From Mycolicibacterium sp. P9-64 (GTDB taxonomy: Bacteria; Actinomycetota; Actinomycetes; Mycobacteriales; Mycobacteriaceae): a stretch of DNA of 64,000 nucleotides. Under the pieces are notes generated by a model. That model had not been told where the DNA came from, did no database searches, and saw only the letters and a list, made by a program, of their open reading frames with translations. The position numbers were made by a program, and so were the translations under genes. The DNA is taken from positions 558,001 through 622,000 of the forward strand of contig NZ_NPKO01000001.1 of NCBI RefSeq assembly GCF_008329605.1, read 5' to 3'. Of the stretch, positions 12,855-21,987 are shown one piece after another (the first letter of the stretch is position 1; every line of letters begins with the position of its first letter).

Positions 12855-14354
12855 ATGCGGCGAAGCTCACGAACGGCACTGACGGTTCTGGCAGTGGCGG
12901 TGGTTGCGACGGCAGCGGTGGCTGGGTGCGATCGACACTCCTCACCGGAGGCCGCCCCGTCGACGGCCGCGGCCGACTTCGCGGGTCAGTTGCACGAGAA
13001 GCTCACCACCGACGCGATGATGGCGCACCTGACCAAACTGCAGGAGATCGCCGACGCCAACGACGGCAACCGGGCACTCGGCACGTCCGGCTATGCCGCG
13101 AGCGCCGACTACGTGACCAAGACGCTGCGGGACAACGGTTTCGACGTCGCCACCGACGAGTTCGAGGTGAAGCTGCCGTTCGCCGACAAGCCGTCGGTCA
13201 CGGTCGGCGGCGCTGACGTGACGACCAACGCGCTGGGGTTCACCATCGGCACACCGCCCGAGGGCGTGCGCGGCCCGCTGGTTCCCGCCCGCGCGGAGGA
13301 CACTCCGGGTTGTACGGCGTCGGACTACGACGGGCTGCCCGTGTCGGGAGCCGTGGTGTTGGTGGACCGCGGCTCCTGCCCCTTCGCCGTCAAGCAGGCG
13401 ATGGCCGCCGAACGCGGTGCGATCGCGATGATCGTCGTCGACAACGTCGACAGCGACGAGGTGGGCGGCACGCTCGGCGAGGACACCGACGTGAAGATCC
13501 CCGTCCTCGGCATCACCAAGGCCGACGGTGCGCGGCTACGCGCGAACCCCGCCGAGACCGTGATCAAGCTCCATGCCGGCGTTCGGGTGGAACGCACCCA
13601 CAACGTCGTCGCGCAGACCAAGACCGGATCCACCCACGACGTGGTGATGGCGGGTGCTCACCTGGACAGCGTGCCGGAGGGGCCAGGCGTCAACGACAAC
13701 GGTTCGGGTGTCGCGGCAGTGCTGGAAACGGCTGTGCAGCTGGGTAGCTCACCGCAGGTGAAGAACGCGGTGCGGTTCGCGTTCTGGGGTGCCGAGGAGG
13801 AGGGCCTCGTCGGGTCGACGCACTACGTGCAGACGCTCGACGCCGATGCGCTCAAGGACGTCGCGCTGTATCTGAACTTCGACATGCTCGCCTCGCCAAA
13901 CCCCGGTTACTTCACCTACGACGGTGACCAATCCGCGCCGCCCTCGAAGGGGGGCACCGTTCCGCGGGTACCGGAGGGTTCGGCGGGCATCGAACGCACG
14001 CTGGCCGCCTATCTCGACGGCGCAGGCAAGAAGGCACAGGACACCGACTTCGACGGCCGCTCCGACTACGACGCGTTCACCCAGGCGGGCATCCCGTCCG
14101 GGGGACTGTTCGCAGGTGCCGAGGAAAACATGAACGCCGACCAGGCCAAGCTCTGGGGTGGCCAGGCCGACAAACCGTTCGACCCGAACTATCACAAGAG
14201 CTCCGACACCCTCGAGCACATCGACCGCACCGCACTGGAGATCCAGGGCGGCGGAGTTGCCTATGCCATCGGTCTCTACGCCCAGGACTTGAGTGGGCGC
14301 AACGGAATTCCCGCCTACGACGACCGCACCCGGCATGTGGTGACGGAGTCGTGA
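12855..14354 (+). CDS. lpqL: Lipoprotein aminopeptidase LpqL (M28 family)
   Basis: This exported zinc aminopeptidase of 499 residues has a signal peptide MRRSSRTALTVLAVAVV and a VAGC lipobox. It aligns along its length with the LpqL of M. tuberculosis. A PA domain insert (about residues 130-240, CTASDYDGLPVSGAVVLVDRG) precedes the M28 catalytic core. Metal ligands are H269 (AGAHLDS), D281 (NDNGSG), E315, D343 (NFDML) and H447 (NYHKSSD), with the general base E314 in AEEEGL. All five ligands and the base are present. A GTG at 12837 overlaps the permease stop (GTGA) and would add six residues, so ABC exporter and lpqL may be co-translated. Confidence 0.93.
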   Translation: MRRSSRTALTVLAVAVVATAAVAGCDRHSSPEAAPSTAAADFAGQLHEKLTTDAMMAHLTKLQEIADANDGNRALGTSGYAASADYVTKTLRDNGFDVATDEFEVKLPFADKPSVTVGGADVTTNALGFTIGTPPEGVRGPLVPARAEDTPGCTASDYDGLPVSGAVVLVDRGSCPFAVKQAMAAERGAIAMIVVDNVDSDEVGGTLGEDTDVKIPVLGITKADGARLRANPAETVIKLHAGVRVERTHNVVAQTKTGSTHDVVMAGAHLDSVPEGPGVNDNGSGVAAVLETAVQLGSSPQVKNAVRFAFWGAEEEGLVGSTHYVQTLDADALKDVALYLNFDMLASPNPGYFTYDGDQSAPPSKGGTVPRVPEGSAGIERTLAAYLDGAGKKAQDTDFDGRSDYDAFTQAGIPSGGLFAGAEENMNADQAKLWGGQADKPFDPNYHKSSDTLEHIDRTALEIQGGGVAYAIGLYAQDLSGRNGIPAYDDRTRHVVTES

Positions 14355-15775
14355 GGCGGGCCGCCGCCCTGGCATTCGTTCTGATGGTGGCGGCGTGTGG
14401 GTCGCCGCAGCAGCCCCCGCAATCCTCGGCAGACCCCGGCCGTGAACTGGCAGGCAAGGTCACCGTCGACGGCATGCGCGCGCACCTGGACAAGCTGGCC
14501 GGCATCGCGACGGGCAACTCTGGTTCAAGAGCGGTGGGCACACCTGGTTACGACGCGAGCGTGGACTATGTCGCAGGGGTGCTGCGGGACAAGGGATTCG
14601 ACGTCCAGACCCCCGAGTTCACCAAGGTGATCCAGACCGACATCGGCGATCCGACACTGACCATCTCGGGTCGCCGGTTCCCCGTCACGCAGGCGTCGCT
14701 GCTCGTCACCACACCGGCGGCGGGGGTCAAGGGGATCACGCTGCGGCCGCAGAAGCCGGCCGGATGCACTACCGCGGACTATGGAACGGTGAACGCGAAG
14801 GGTGCGATCGTCATCGTCGACAGCAGCGGTTGCTCCGTGGTCCAAAAGCACGACGCTGCAGTGGCAGAGGGTGCCATCGGCCTGTTGGTGGTCAGCGACG
14901 GTGCGGTCCCCGGTCTGTTCCCCGCGGACTACTACCAGGGACTGAAGTCGCCGGTCGCGATCATCGACAAGGACGTCGATGCGCAGCTGCGGCGCACTAC
15001 GGCACCGGTTCAACTCTCTCTCGACGGCAAGGCCAAGTCGGTCACGGTACGAAACGTATTGGCGCAGACCAAGACCGGAGACGTGCACGAGGTCGTCGTC
15101 GCAGGTGCGCACCTGGGGTCGGCGCAGCACAGCCCCGGCATGAACGACGATGCTTCGGGTGTCGCCGCGGTGTTGGAGACGGCCGCGCAACTGGGCGGCT
15201 CGCCCGCCGTGACCAACGCGGTCCGGTTCGCCTTCTGGGGATCGGACGAGTCCGGCCTGGACGGGTCGACGAAGTACGTGGCGGGCCTGGACAAGGAACA
15301 CCTCGCCGACATCGCGATGTATCTGAACTTCGACATGCTGGCGTCGAAGAACGCCGGCTACTTCACCTATGACGGTGACCAGTCCGGGCAGCCGAGCCCA
15401 GGAATCCCGGCCGCAAGCGTGCCGCCGGGATCGGCTGGCGTGGAACGCACACTCGCGGGTTACCTGAACCTGGCAGGAATGCGGCCCGCCGACATGCCGT
15501 TGAGCCGGGCCAGCGACTACGGCCCCTTCCTGTCAGCCGGCGTACCGATCGGTGGCATCACGACCGGCGCCTCACAGGTGAAGTCGCCGGTGCAGGCCAG
15601 GCTGTGGGGCGGGCAGGCGGGTGTCCCGTTCGACCCGGGGTACCGCACGCCGCGCGACGTCATCGACAACGTCAACCTGGATGCACTGGCCATCACCGGC
15701 CCCGCGGTGGGCTTCTCGGTGGGCACGTACGCGGCGTCCACCGACGGCCCGAACGGCGTCAAGCCCCGGGGTTGA
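14351..15775 (+). CDS. LpqL paralogue with degenerate M28 active site
   Basis: This 474-residue lipoprotein (lipobox MVAAC) is clearly a tandem paralogue of the LpqL encoded upstream. It shares AHLDKLAGIATGN-type N-terminal blocks, the PA domain, AGAHL, SGVAAVLETAAQLGGSP and YLNFDMLAS. Of the zinc ligands, H254, D266, E300 and D328 remain, but the last His is R432 (GYRTPRD in place of YHKSSD). The general base Glu is D299 (GSDESGL). The AGAHLDS aspartate is also Gly. It is therefore probably inactive or altered as a peptidase, and may be a binding protein or regulator. The GTG start overlaps the lpqL stop by 4 bp. Confidence 0.88.
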   Translation: MRRAAALAFVLMVAACGSPQQPPQSSADPGRELAGKVTVDGMRAHLDKLAGIATGNSGSRAVGTPGYDASVDYVAGVLRDKGFDVQTPEFTKVIQTDIGDPTLTISGRRFPVTQASLLVTTPAAGVKGITLRPQKPAGCTTADYGTVNAKGAIVIVDSSGCSVVQKHDAAVAEGAIGLLVVSDGAVPGLFPADYYQGLKSPVAIIDKDVDAQLRRTTAPVQLSLDGKAKSVTVRNVLAQTKTGDVHEVVVAGAHLGSAQHSPGMNDDASGVAAVLETAAQLGGSPAVTNAVRFAFWGSDESGLDGSTKYVAGLDKEHLADIAMYLNFDMLASKNAGYFTYDGDQSGQPSPGIPAASVPPGSAGVERTLAGYLNLAGMRPADMPLSRASDYGPFLSAGVPIGGITTGASQVKSPVQARLWGGQAGVPFDPGYRTPRDVIDNVNLDALAITGPAVGFSVGTYAASTDGPNGVKPRG

Positions 15776-15847
15776 CAGTGGTTTGTACGGGTTTGCCCAC
15801 CCGCGCCGCAGGCACTTTCACAGCTGACCTGCGTATGAATATTCCTC

Positions 15848-16246
15848 GTGAAGAACACTTCTCGCCGATGGGCGGCCGTGACCGGGATAGCCACCGCCAT
15901 ACTCATGGGCGGGCTGTCGGTGGCATGTAGCTCGCCAGGCACCCCCGCGCCCACTACCACCACACCGACCACGACCACGACCACGACTACCACCACCAGC
16001 CATCATCGTGAGAATTCCGGCGGCGGCGGGGGCGGCGGAGGGGGTGCGCCGGAGCCCGTGCAGACCGAAACCGTCGCGCCCGACACGGTGACCAATACCG
16101 AGACCGACATTCAGACGACGGTCGCGACGTCGGTCGAGACCACCGTTGCGACGTCAGTGGTGACGGCGACGTCGACGGTTACCGTCGGGCCGACGCGTCA
16201 GCAGAATCGGGACTTCGGCCCTGGTATGAACGGGCAACACGGGTGA
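15848..16246 (+). CDS. Thr- and Gly-rich secreted lipoprotein, unknown function
   Basis: This 132-residue protein has a signal peptide (RRWAAVTGIATAILMGG) and a lipobox LSVAC near residue 27. The mature part is almost all low complexity: a run of about ten threonines, SHHRENS, a run of nine glycines, and a TV/TE-rich tail with TTVATSVET and SVVTATSTV repeats. No enzyme domain is visible. Such sequences act as cell-wall linkers or glycosylated tails. The GTG start at 15848 is 72 bp after the LpqL paralogue. The last 68 bp overlap the convergent Rieske gene. Confidence 0.65.
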   Translation: MKNTSRRWAAVTGIATAILMGGLSVACSSPGTPAPTTTTPTTTTTTTTTTSHHRENSGGGGGGGGGAPEPVQTETVAPDTVTNTETDIQTTVATSVETTVATSVVTATSTVTVGPTRQQNRDFGPGMNGQHG

Positions 16247-17360
16247 CGAACTGGTAGACGCCTTCCTCGTCGGGCGCCAGCGGGCCAGGCCGGGCGTGCG
16301 GTGAGCTGAGGCCACGCTGCACGGATTCGCATGCCGCCCAGTCCTGCCGGTTCGTGAGGTCCCAGAAGTCCACGGCATACGACGGGTCGAAGTCCGGCTG
16401 GGCGGCAACGTCTTTCGGGAACGCCCAGGCGCACTCCACGTGTGTGCGGTCCGCCGCGAGGGGTGTCATGAGGTGGGTCATCACGTAGTCGGGATGCAGG
16501 CTGACGAGCAGGTTGGGATATCCGACGAGGTACATCACGGTGTGTAGCTCGTGCTCGGAGAGGCCTTGAATCGCCACGCCGCCGCTCTTGCCCGTCAGCG
16601 ACATGGTCTCTGCGCCCTCGATGATGGACATCCAGCCGCCCATCCAGCTGCCCGCGAGGTCGAGGTTCTCGCCGCTGGTCGGTGGGCTGATTCTGGACAG
16701 CTCGGGGTGAATGGTCGAGCAGTGGTAGCACTCCTGGTAATTCTCGGCGATCACCTTCCAGTTGGTGTTGAGCTCGTAGGAGTGCCGGTCGACGATCGTC
16801 AGGTCCTCGGGCCGGTAGGGGCCGACCACCTCCTCCAGGCCCGCGACGTGCTCGGCGAAGTCGGCGTCCTCACCACTCGGGTCGGTGAACAGCCAGCCGT
16901 GCCAATTGACCAGTCGCAGTTCGGCCAGACCGAACTCGTCGGGATCGAAGCCGTCGGTCTCGGTGATGCCCGGCGCGTTGCGCACCCGACCGTCGAGGCG
17001 ATACGACCAGGAGTGGTAGGGGCAGACGATGCCGCGACGCTTGGCGGTTTCGCCGCACGCAAGCAGTTCGTGGCCGCGGTGCCGACAGGTGTTCGCGAAC
17101 GCCCGGATGGCCCCGTCGTCGCCGTTCACCAGCAGCACCCCGTTGGCGCCGGTGCCGACCGCACGCTGGGTGCCGACACCGTCGAGATCGTCTGCGTGGC
17201 CCACGCAGATCCAGCCGGAGAAGACGTTGCGTTGCTCCCATTCGAACACCGCGGGGTCGACGTAGGCCGCCCTCGGCAGCATGCGCGACTTGCCGAACGG
17301 TGCGAGCGAAGCCTCGAGGTCGTCGGCGGGAACTGGCGCAGGTCCAAACTGTTTGAACAT
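16179..17360 (-). CDS. Rieske oxygenase alpha subunit, quaternary-ammonium type (GbcA/CntA-like)
   Basis: This 393-residue oxygenase has a Rieske [2Fe-2S] site C92-x-H94 ... C113-x2-H116 (TCRHRGHE, CPYHSWSY). The mononuclear iron site is ENYQECYHCSTIHPELS, with H213 and H218, and a probable acidic third ligand in VDFWDLTNRQDW. The inter-subunit bridge position is E210 rather than the Asp of aromatic dioxygenases. As I recall, Glu here and the NYxECYHC pattern mark enzymes that hydroxylate N-methyl groups of betaines or carnitine. No reductase gene is adjacent. It follows the potC-like permease on the same strand (62-bp gap) and is probably co-regulated with the transporter. The ATG at 17360 gives the MFKQFGP start; the longer frame upstream is non-coding. 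Confidence 0.88.
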   Translation of the reverse strand: MFKQFGPAPVPADDLEASLAPFGKSRMLPRAAYVDPAVFEWEQRNVFSGWICVGHADDLDGVGTQRAVGTGANGVLLVNGDDGAIRAFANTCRHRGHELLACGETAKRRGIVCPYHSWSYRLDGRVRNAPGITETDGFDPDEFGLAELRLVNWHGWLFTDPSGEDADFAEHVAGLEEVVGPYRPEDLTIVDRHSYELNTNWKVIAENYQECYHCSTIHPELSRISPPTSGENLDLAGSWMGGWMSIIEGAETMSLTGKSGGVAIQGLSEHELHTVMYLVGYPNLLVSLHPDYVMTHLMTPLAADRTHVECAWAFPKDVAAQPDFDPSYAVDFWDLTNRQDWAACESVQRGLSSPHARPGPLAPDEEGVYQFVTRVARSYQGRSPDSADASARR

Positions 17361-17422
17361 ACAGTCAGGATAGTCCCGACGACCGCTTGGGTCTAGCGAT
17401 GTCTCGCGCTCGGCGGGCCAGG

Positions 17423-18328
17423 CTACGTCTCGCCGGCGAAGGCCGCGATACCGCGCCCGGTCGTGTCGTCGTTGCGAGTCATCCGGCGGAACACCAGATA
17501 ACCGATCACCACGGCGGCGAACGCGGCGAGGAGCAACAGCGTCGCCAGTGCGTTGAGCGCAGGGGTCGGAGCGGCGCGCGCCGTGTTGTAGATCTTCACC
17601 GAAACCGGTTCGGTGGCCGAGCCGTTGGACAGGTACCGCACCAGGACGAAGTCGTCGATCACGTCGGCGAAGACCAGTACGGTGCTCGCGAAGATCGCGG
17701 GCAGCAGCATCGGAAGGGTGACCCGACGCAACGCCTCGACCCGTGACGCGCCGAGATCCATTGCGGCTTCCTCGTATTGCGGCCCGATCGTGGCAAGGCG
17801 TGCGCGCACCAACACCGCCGGGTAGGCCACCTGATACGTCACCAGCCCGACCACCTGGGCGGACGTGCCAAGCCCGAACGGCAGCGCCAACGAGGTCACC
17901 ACGAACAGCAACGCGACGGCCAGCAGCACCTCGGGGATCACGAACGAGATCAGCATCAGCACGTTGGCACCCGACGGCAGGCGGCCCCGCCACCGGTCGA
18001 CGCCGACCGCGAACAATACCCCCAGCGGAACGGCGATCAGGGTGGCGAGCAGCCCGAGCTTCAGCGTCTGCAGCAGAGCGGTGTGCAGCGAGGCGTCGTG
18101 CCAGACCGACTTGGTCTGATCACCCCAGTACCAGCGAAACGAGAAGCCCTGCCAATTGGTTCGCGACCGGCCGTCATTGAACGAGAACATCACGGCGATC
18201 AGCACCGGCAGAAGCGACCACACCAGGTAGGCGATGGTGATGCCTACCAGAATCCGGGGCTTGCGCCACGGATCCTTCCACCAGCCGACCGGTCCGCGGA
18301 GGGTCTTCGCGGGAGTCATCACGCTCAT
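17423..18328 (-). CDS. ABC transporter permease, PotC-like
   Basis: This 301-residue inner-membrane permease has six predicted helices and the EAA loop EEAAMDLGASRVEALRRVTLP near residue 200. It belongs to the spermidine/putrescine, opine and quaternary-amine class of importers. The start overlaps the end of the PotB-like gene by 4 bp (ATGA). Together with the binding protein and the ATPase encoded on the other strand at 21988 it forms a full importer. Confidence 0.92.
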   Translation of the reverse strand: MSVMTPAKTLRGPVGWWKDPWRKPRILVGITIAYLVWSLLPVLIAVMFSFNDGRSRTNWQGFSFRWYWGDQTKSVWHDASLHTALLQTLKLGLLATLIAVPLGVLFAVGVDRWRGRLPSGANVLMLISFVIPEVLLAVALLFVVTSLALPFGLGTSAQVVGLVTYQVAYPAVLVRARLATIGPQYEEAAMDLGASRVEALRRVTLPMLLPAIFASTVLVFADVIDDFVLVRYLSNGSATEPVSVKIYNTARAAPTPALNALATLLLLAAFAAVVIGYLVFRRMTRNDDTTGRGIAAFAGET

Positions 18329-19233
18329 GTGCGCACCTCATCGCCGCGCAGCGTCACCCGGACGTAGTAGATCATCGGCAGCACCGTGGCGAGCAGCACG
18401 AGCATCACGAACGCGCCCGCCTGCCCGGTCTGGCCAGGTGCCTGCACGCTGTCGTTGATCAGGTTTCCGACCATCGCCGTCTTCGGGGAGGCGGACAGTA
18501 GATCGTTGGTGAAGTAGTCGCCGAGCATGGGCAGACACGTCAGCAGTACCGCTGCCATGATCGTCGGCCTGCACATCGGCAACGTCACCCGAACGAATGA
18601 GGAGATCCGGCTGGCGCCAAGGTCTCTGGAGGCTTCCAGCATCGACTGCGACAGCCGGTCGAGCCCCGCGTAGAGCGGCAAGATCATGTAGGGCACGTAG
18701 CCGTACACCAAACCGAGGATCACCACCACCGGCTGGCCCGTCAGCCAGTCCACGTTGGGATCGAACAGGCCGCCGAAGCGCAGGATCCGGTTGACCATGC
18801 CGTCGTTCTGAAGAAGGTTGACCCAGGCCAGCATTCGCATCATGTAACTGATCCAGAACGGCGCGATCAGCAATGCGATGAGCAAGCCCTTGTGCCTACC
18901 CGCCAGCCGGGACACGTAGTAGGCGACGGGGAACGCGAGCAACAGGCAGAGGATGCTGGCCGCCCCGACGTAGACGACGGTGCGCACCAGCGCAGAGAAG
19001 TAGATGCCGTCGGGCCCGATGCGGGTCAGTACGTAGTTGAACTGCGTGGGATCCCACTGCAACGGATTCCACACCGGCACGGCCGTGCGGAACACCGGGT
19101 CCCGCTGACCGAAGACGATCGCCAGCACCACGTAGAGGGGCGCGAGGAAGAACAGCAGCAGCCAGGCGACACCCGGTGCGGCGAGTACGGGCCACAGCCG
19201 GTTGGTGCGTTCGCGTGGCCGCGCCTTCAGCAC
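18325..19233 (-). CDS. ABC transporter permease, PotB-like
   Basis: This 302-residue permease has six helices, starting with VLAAPGVAWLLLFFLAPLYVV, and the EAA-type loop LEASRDLGASRISSFVRVTLP. It pairs with the PotC-like protein, whose gene it overlaps. It starts 3 bp after the stop of the binding-protein gene, so the three genes form one operon transcribed leftwards from the shared operator at 20532. Confidence 0.92.
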   Translation of the reverse strand: MLKARPRERTNRLWPVLAAPGVAWLLLFFLAPLYVVLAIVFGQRDPVFRTAVPVWNPLQWDPTQFNYVLTRIGPDGIYFSALVRTVVYVGAASILCLLLAFPVAYYVSRLAGRHKGLLIALLIAPFWISYMMRMLAWVNLLQNDGMVNRILRFGGLFDPNVDWLTGQPVVVILGLVYGYVPYMILPLYAGLDRLSQSMLEASRDLGASRISSFVRVTLPMCRPTIMAAVLLTCLPMLGDYFTNDLLSASPKTAMVGNLINDSVQAPGQTGQAGAFVMLVLLATVLPMIYYVRVTLRGDEVRT

Positions 19234-19236
19234 GTG

Positions 19237-20481
19237 TCAGGACCCGCCGGCGTTGAACGCGTTCCAGACGTTGTGCCAGGCGGCGTCATTGTCCGCGTCG
19301 AGTTCCAGTATCCGGTAGCCGGTGTCGAAGTACTCCGGCTTGACGATCACGTTCTTCAGGTTCGGGGGAATGAACGACTCGGCAACCAGCGAGTCGGCAG
19401 TGAGCGAGTTCTGCGGCGGCTGGTACCCGATGGCCGAGAAGTTCTCCTTGGCGACGGCAGGGTCGAGCATGTGGTTGAGGAACAGGTGGGCAAGCACCGG
19501 GTTCTTCCCGCCCTTGAGCGTGACCAACATGTCGTTGTCCACCAGGCCCTTGCCGTCTTCGGGGAACCAGTACCGCAGGATCTCGGGCCCGACACCCTCT
19601 GGGAGGTAGGACTGTGCGTTGATGATGTCGCCCGACCACATCTGCGACAGCCCGATCTGCCCGGCGGGCATATCGCTGTACATCGTGATGGTGACCTTGG
19701 GTGACGTCGCCTTGACCAATGCGGAGAGCTGCTCGCCCACCATCTTCAGGTCGGCCTCCGACGACGTGTTGACGTCGGTGATGCCCTGCTTGAGCAGAAC
19801 CATCGCCATCGCGGTGTGGAAGTCGTCGATGATCGCGGTCTTGTCCTTGTAGGCGGGATCCCACAGTGAGGCATAGGGATTGCTCAGCTTGCCGATGTCG
19901 GCGGGCACCTGGTCGGTGCGCCAGCCCATTCCCGTGGTGTAGATGGTGTACGGCACGGTGTACTGCCAACCCTGGTCGTACCAAGGGTTGGTGAAGGTCG
20001 GCCAGACGTTGGTGATGTTGGGGATGTAGCTGTGGTTGAGCGGGCGTACCAGGTTCCCGGTCACCAGACGGCTGATCTCGGTGTAGTTGGCGTTGTAGAT
20101 GTCGAAGTCGACCCCGCTGCGCAGCTTGGTGATCGCCTCGTCGCCATCGTTGAACGTCGATACCTCGACCTTGACGCCGTACTGATCCTCGAAGCCCTTG
20201 ATGGCCTGGGGGCTGAGGTAGTCGGCGTAGTTGTAGATCTTGAGCGTCGCGCCCTTCTCGGGCGGCAGGTTGTCGGCGATGGCCTTGTTGTCGTCGGCGA
20301 TCGGCCACTTGACCGGACTGTCCGGCTTCGCGATCGTCAGGCTCGAACCTCCGGCCTGAGTTCCTGCGGGCTTCGAACACGCGGCGATAAAGGCGCCGAG
20401 AGTGGGGGCCGTGACCGCGAGAATCGCAGCGCGTTGCAGGAATTGTCGGCGATTTGGACCGGATCCAATGGGCACGGGCAT
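19237..20481 (-). CDS. PotD-like solute-binding lipoprotein, Tat-type signal
   Basis: This 414-residue extracytoplasmic binding protein has a twin-arginine signal, NRRQFLQRAAILAV, followed by a lipobox FIAAC, so it is probably exported folded and lipid-anchored. The mature domain has LKIYNYADYLSPQAIKGFE and YGVKVEVSTFNDGDEAITKL, typical of the PotD/PotF family that binds polyamines and related cations. The aromatic/acidic ligand pocket cannot be assigned by eye. The gene is divergent from the aminotransferase across a 92-bp gap that holds the TetR-type palindrome. Confidence 0.92.
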   Translation of the reverse strand: MPVPIGSGPNRRQFLQRAAILAVTAPTLGAFIAACSKPAGTQAGGSSLTIAKPDSPVKWPIADDNKAIADNLPPEKGATLKIYNYADYLSPQAIKGFEDQYGVKVEVSTFNDGDEAITKLRSGVDFDIYNANYTEISRLVTGNLVRPLNHSYIPNITNVWPTFTNPWYDQGWQYTVPYTIYTTGMGWRTDQVPADIGKLSNPYASLWDPAYKDKTAIIDDFHTAMAMVLLKQGITDVNTSSEADLKMVGEQLSALVKATSPKVTITMYSDMPAGQIGLSQMWSGDIINAQSYLPEGVGPEILRYWFPEDGKGLVDNDMLVTLKGGKNPVLAHLFLNHMLDPAVAKENFSAIGYQPPQNSLTADSLVAESFIPPNLKNVIVKPEYFDTGYRILELDADNDAAWHNVWNAFNAGGS

Positions 20482-20531
20482 CTGGGCCTCCCCGGTGGTT
20501 CGCGTCTTGTCGGTGTTAGGACTATCACATA

Positions 20532-20547
20532 GACTGAATGCTCAGTC
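20532..20547. promoter_or_regulatory. BetI-like TetR operator, site 1 (perfect palindrome)
   Basis: GACTGA-ATGC-TCAGTC is a perfect 6+4+6 palindrome between the divergent potD-potB-potC operon and the aminotransferase-potA operon. It recurs almost unchanged at 34812 and in a diverged form at 23817 next to the TetR gene. The in-frame ATG at 20538 lies inside the palindrome and is not the start of the aminotransferase. Confidence 0.75.
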
Positions 20548-20573
20548 AACCGATAGAGAGCGGAGGTTTCACC

Positions 20574-21977
20574 GTGTCTTCTACGGTGATCGAAAGTCCC
20601 GTGTCCGACATCCGGGAAGACCGAATCGCGCAGTTGATCGCCGACGAGGAGCAGGTGTTCCTTCGGCGCCAGCCCCGCAGCACCGAACTGATCGCGCGAG
20701 CACGCGAACACCTCGCGGGAGGCGCCACCTCCAACTGGCAGATCGCCGAGCCGCAGGCCGTCTGGATGAGCCACGGCGCGGGCTCTAAGGTGTTCGACGT
20801 CGACGGCACCGAGTATGTCGACATGCACGGCGGGTACGGCGCTTCCATTGCAGGACATGCCCATCCGGCAATCGTGGCTGCCGTCGGCGACCGGGTTCGA
20901 CGCGGAACCCACTTCGCCCAGCCGACCGAGGACGCCATCTGGATCGCCGGCGAGCTGGCCCGTCGCTTCGACCTGCCGCTGTGGCGATTCGCCAACTCCG
21001 GCACCGAGGCCACCATGGACGCCGTGCATCTGGCCCGCGCGCTCACCGAGCGAGACCTCATCATCAAGGTCGAGGGCTGCTACCACGGACACCACGACTC
21101 GGTCCAGGTGTCGGTGCTCCCGGAGGCCGACGAGGTCGGCCCGCGCAGTGATCCCACCCCGGTGCCTGGGAACAGCGGCATCCCCCAGGCGATTCGCGAC
21201 CTGGTGATCGTGGTGCCGTTCAACGATCCCGACGCCGTCGCCCGCGCGCTCACCGAGCACAGCGGTCAGGTGGCCGCGATGATCCTCGAACCCGTGATGA
21301 TGAACGCGGGAATCATCCCGCCCGACGACGGCTACCTCGCCGCCATCCGCGAGCTGCTTCATCAGGCCGGCGCGCTGCTGATCTTCGACGAGGTGAAGAC
21401 GGGCTTCACCACGGGGCCTGGCGGGGTGACCGCACTGAGCGGTGTGGTGCCCGACATCGTCTGCCTGGCAAAGGCTCTCGGAGGCGGTATCGCGGTGGCC
21501 GCGATCGGCGGTACGACGGAGGTCATGTCGGCGATCGCGGACGGCCGCTACGAGCAGGTCGGCACCTTCAACGGCAACCCGCTGGCGATGGCCGCCACCC
21601 GCGCCACCCTCTCCGAGGTGTTGACACCCGAGAACTACCGTCGGCTCGACGCCAACGCCGCCCGCCTCCGCTCCGCGCTGGAAGACGTGATCGCCCAACA
21701 CGGCTACGACTGGCACGTGGTCTCGGTGGGCGCCAAGGGGTGCGTGACGTTCCGCCGTGAGCGCGTGCGCGAGTTCCGTGACTTCCTCGGGATTGATGCC
21801 CGATTGGGCCACTTGCATTGGCTGGTGCAGCACAATGGTGGGGTATTCCTGCCGCCCTGGGGGAAGGTGGAGCAATGGCTGTTGTCCGTACAGCACGATC
21901 GCGACGACGTGGACAGGTTCGCGACCAACTTCGCCCGATTCGCCGAAGCGGTGTCGACCGAAGCGGTGTCGAACTGA
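20574..21977 (+). CDS. Class III PLP aminotransferase (GSA-aminomutase-like)
   Basis: This 467-residue fold-type I enzyme has the PLP lysine K300 in VCLAKALGGG, the ring-contacting D272 in FDEVKTGF, and the phosphate-binding SGTEATMDA at 142-150. Sequence style resembles glutamate-1-semialdehyde aminomutases and omega-amino acid transaminases, but the setting with an amine transporter suggests a catabolic transaminase. The GTG at 20574 has GGAGG 8 bp upstream (20562-20566). The C terminus carries a 15-bp in-frame duplication (EAVSTEAVS, 21945-21974). The ATPase gene follows 10 bp later. Confidence 0.9.
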   Translation: MSSTVIESPVSDIREDRIAQLIADEEQVFLRRQPRSTELIARAREHLAGGATSNWQIAEPQAVWMSHGAGSKVFDVDGTEYVDMHGGYGASIAGHAHPAIVAAVGDRVRRGTHFAQPTEDAIWIAGELARRFDLPLWRFANSGTEATMDAVHLARALTERDLIIKVEGCYHGHHDSVQVSVLPEADEVGPRSDPTPVPGNSGIPQAIRDLVIVVPFNDPDAVARALTEHSGQVAAMILEPVMMNAGIIPPDDGYLAAIRELLHQAGALLIFDEVKTGFTTGPGGVTALSGVVPDIVCLAKALGGGIAVAAIGGTTEVMSAIADGRYEQVGTFNGNPLAMAATRATLSEVLTPENYRRLDANAARLRSALEDVIAQHGYDWHVVSVGAKGCVTFRRERVREFRDFLGIDARLGHLHWLVQHNGGVFLPPWGKVEQWLLSVQHDRDDVDRFATNFARFAEAVSTEAVSN

Positions 21978-21987
21978 CGGGGTTGGC

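Noticed and set aside
15960..16045. Thr and Gly homopolymer runs as a frameshift artefact in the small lipoprotein
   Set aside because: The signal peptide and the tail on both sides of the runs are in one frame, so the gene is accepted as a low-complexity lipoprotein.
17362..17370. CAGTCA half-site just upstream of the Rieske ATG as a fourth TetR operator
   Set aside because: Only one half of the palindrome is present; the second half is not symmetric, so it is too weak to call.
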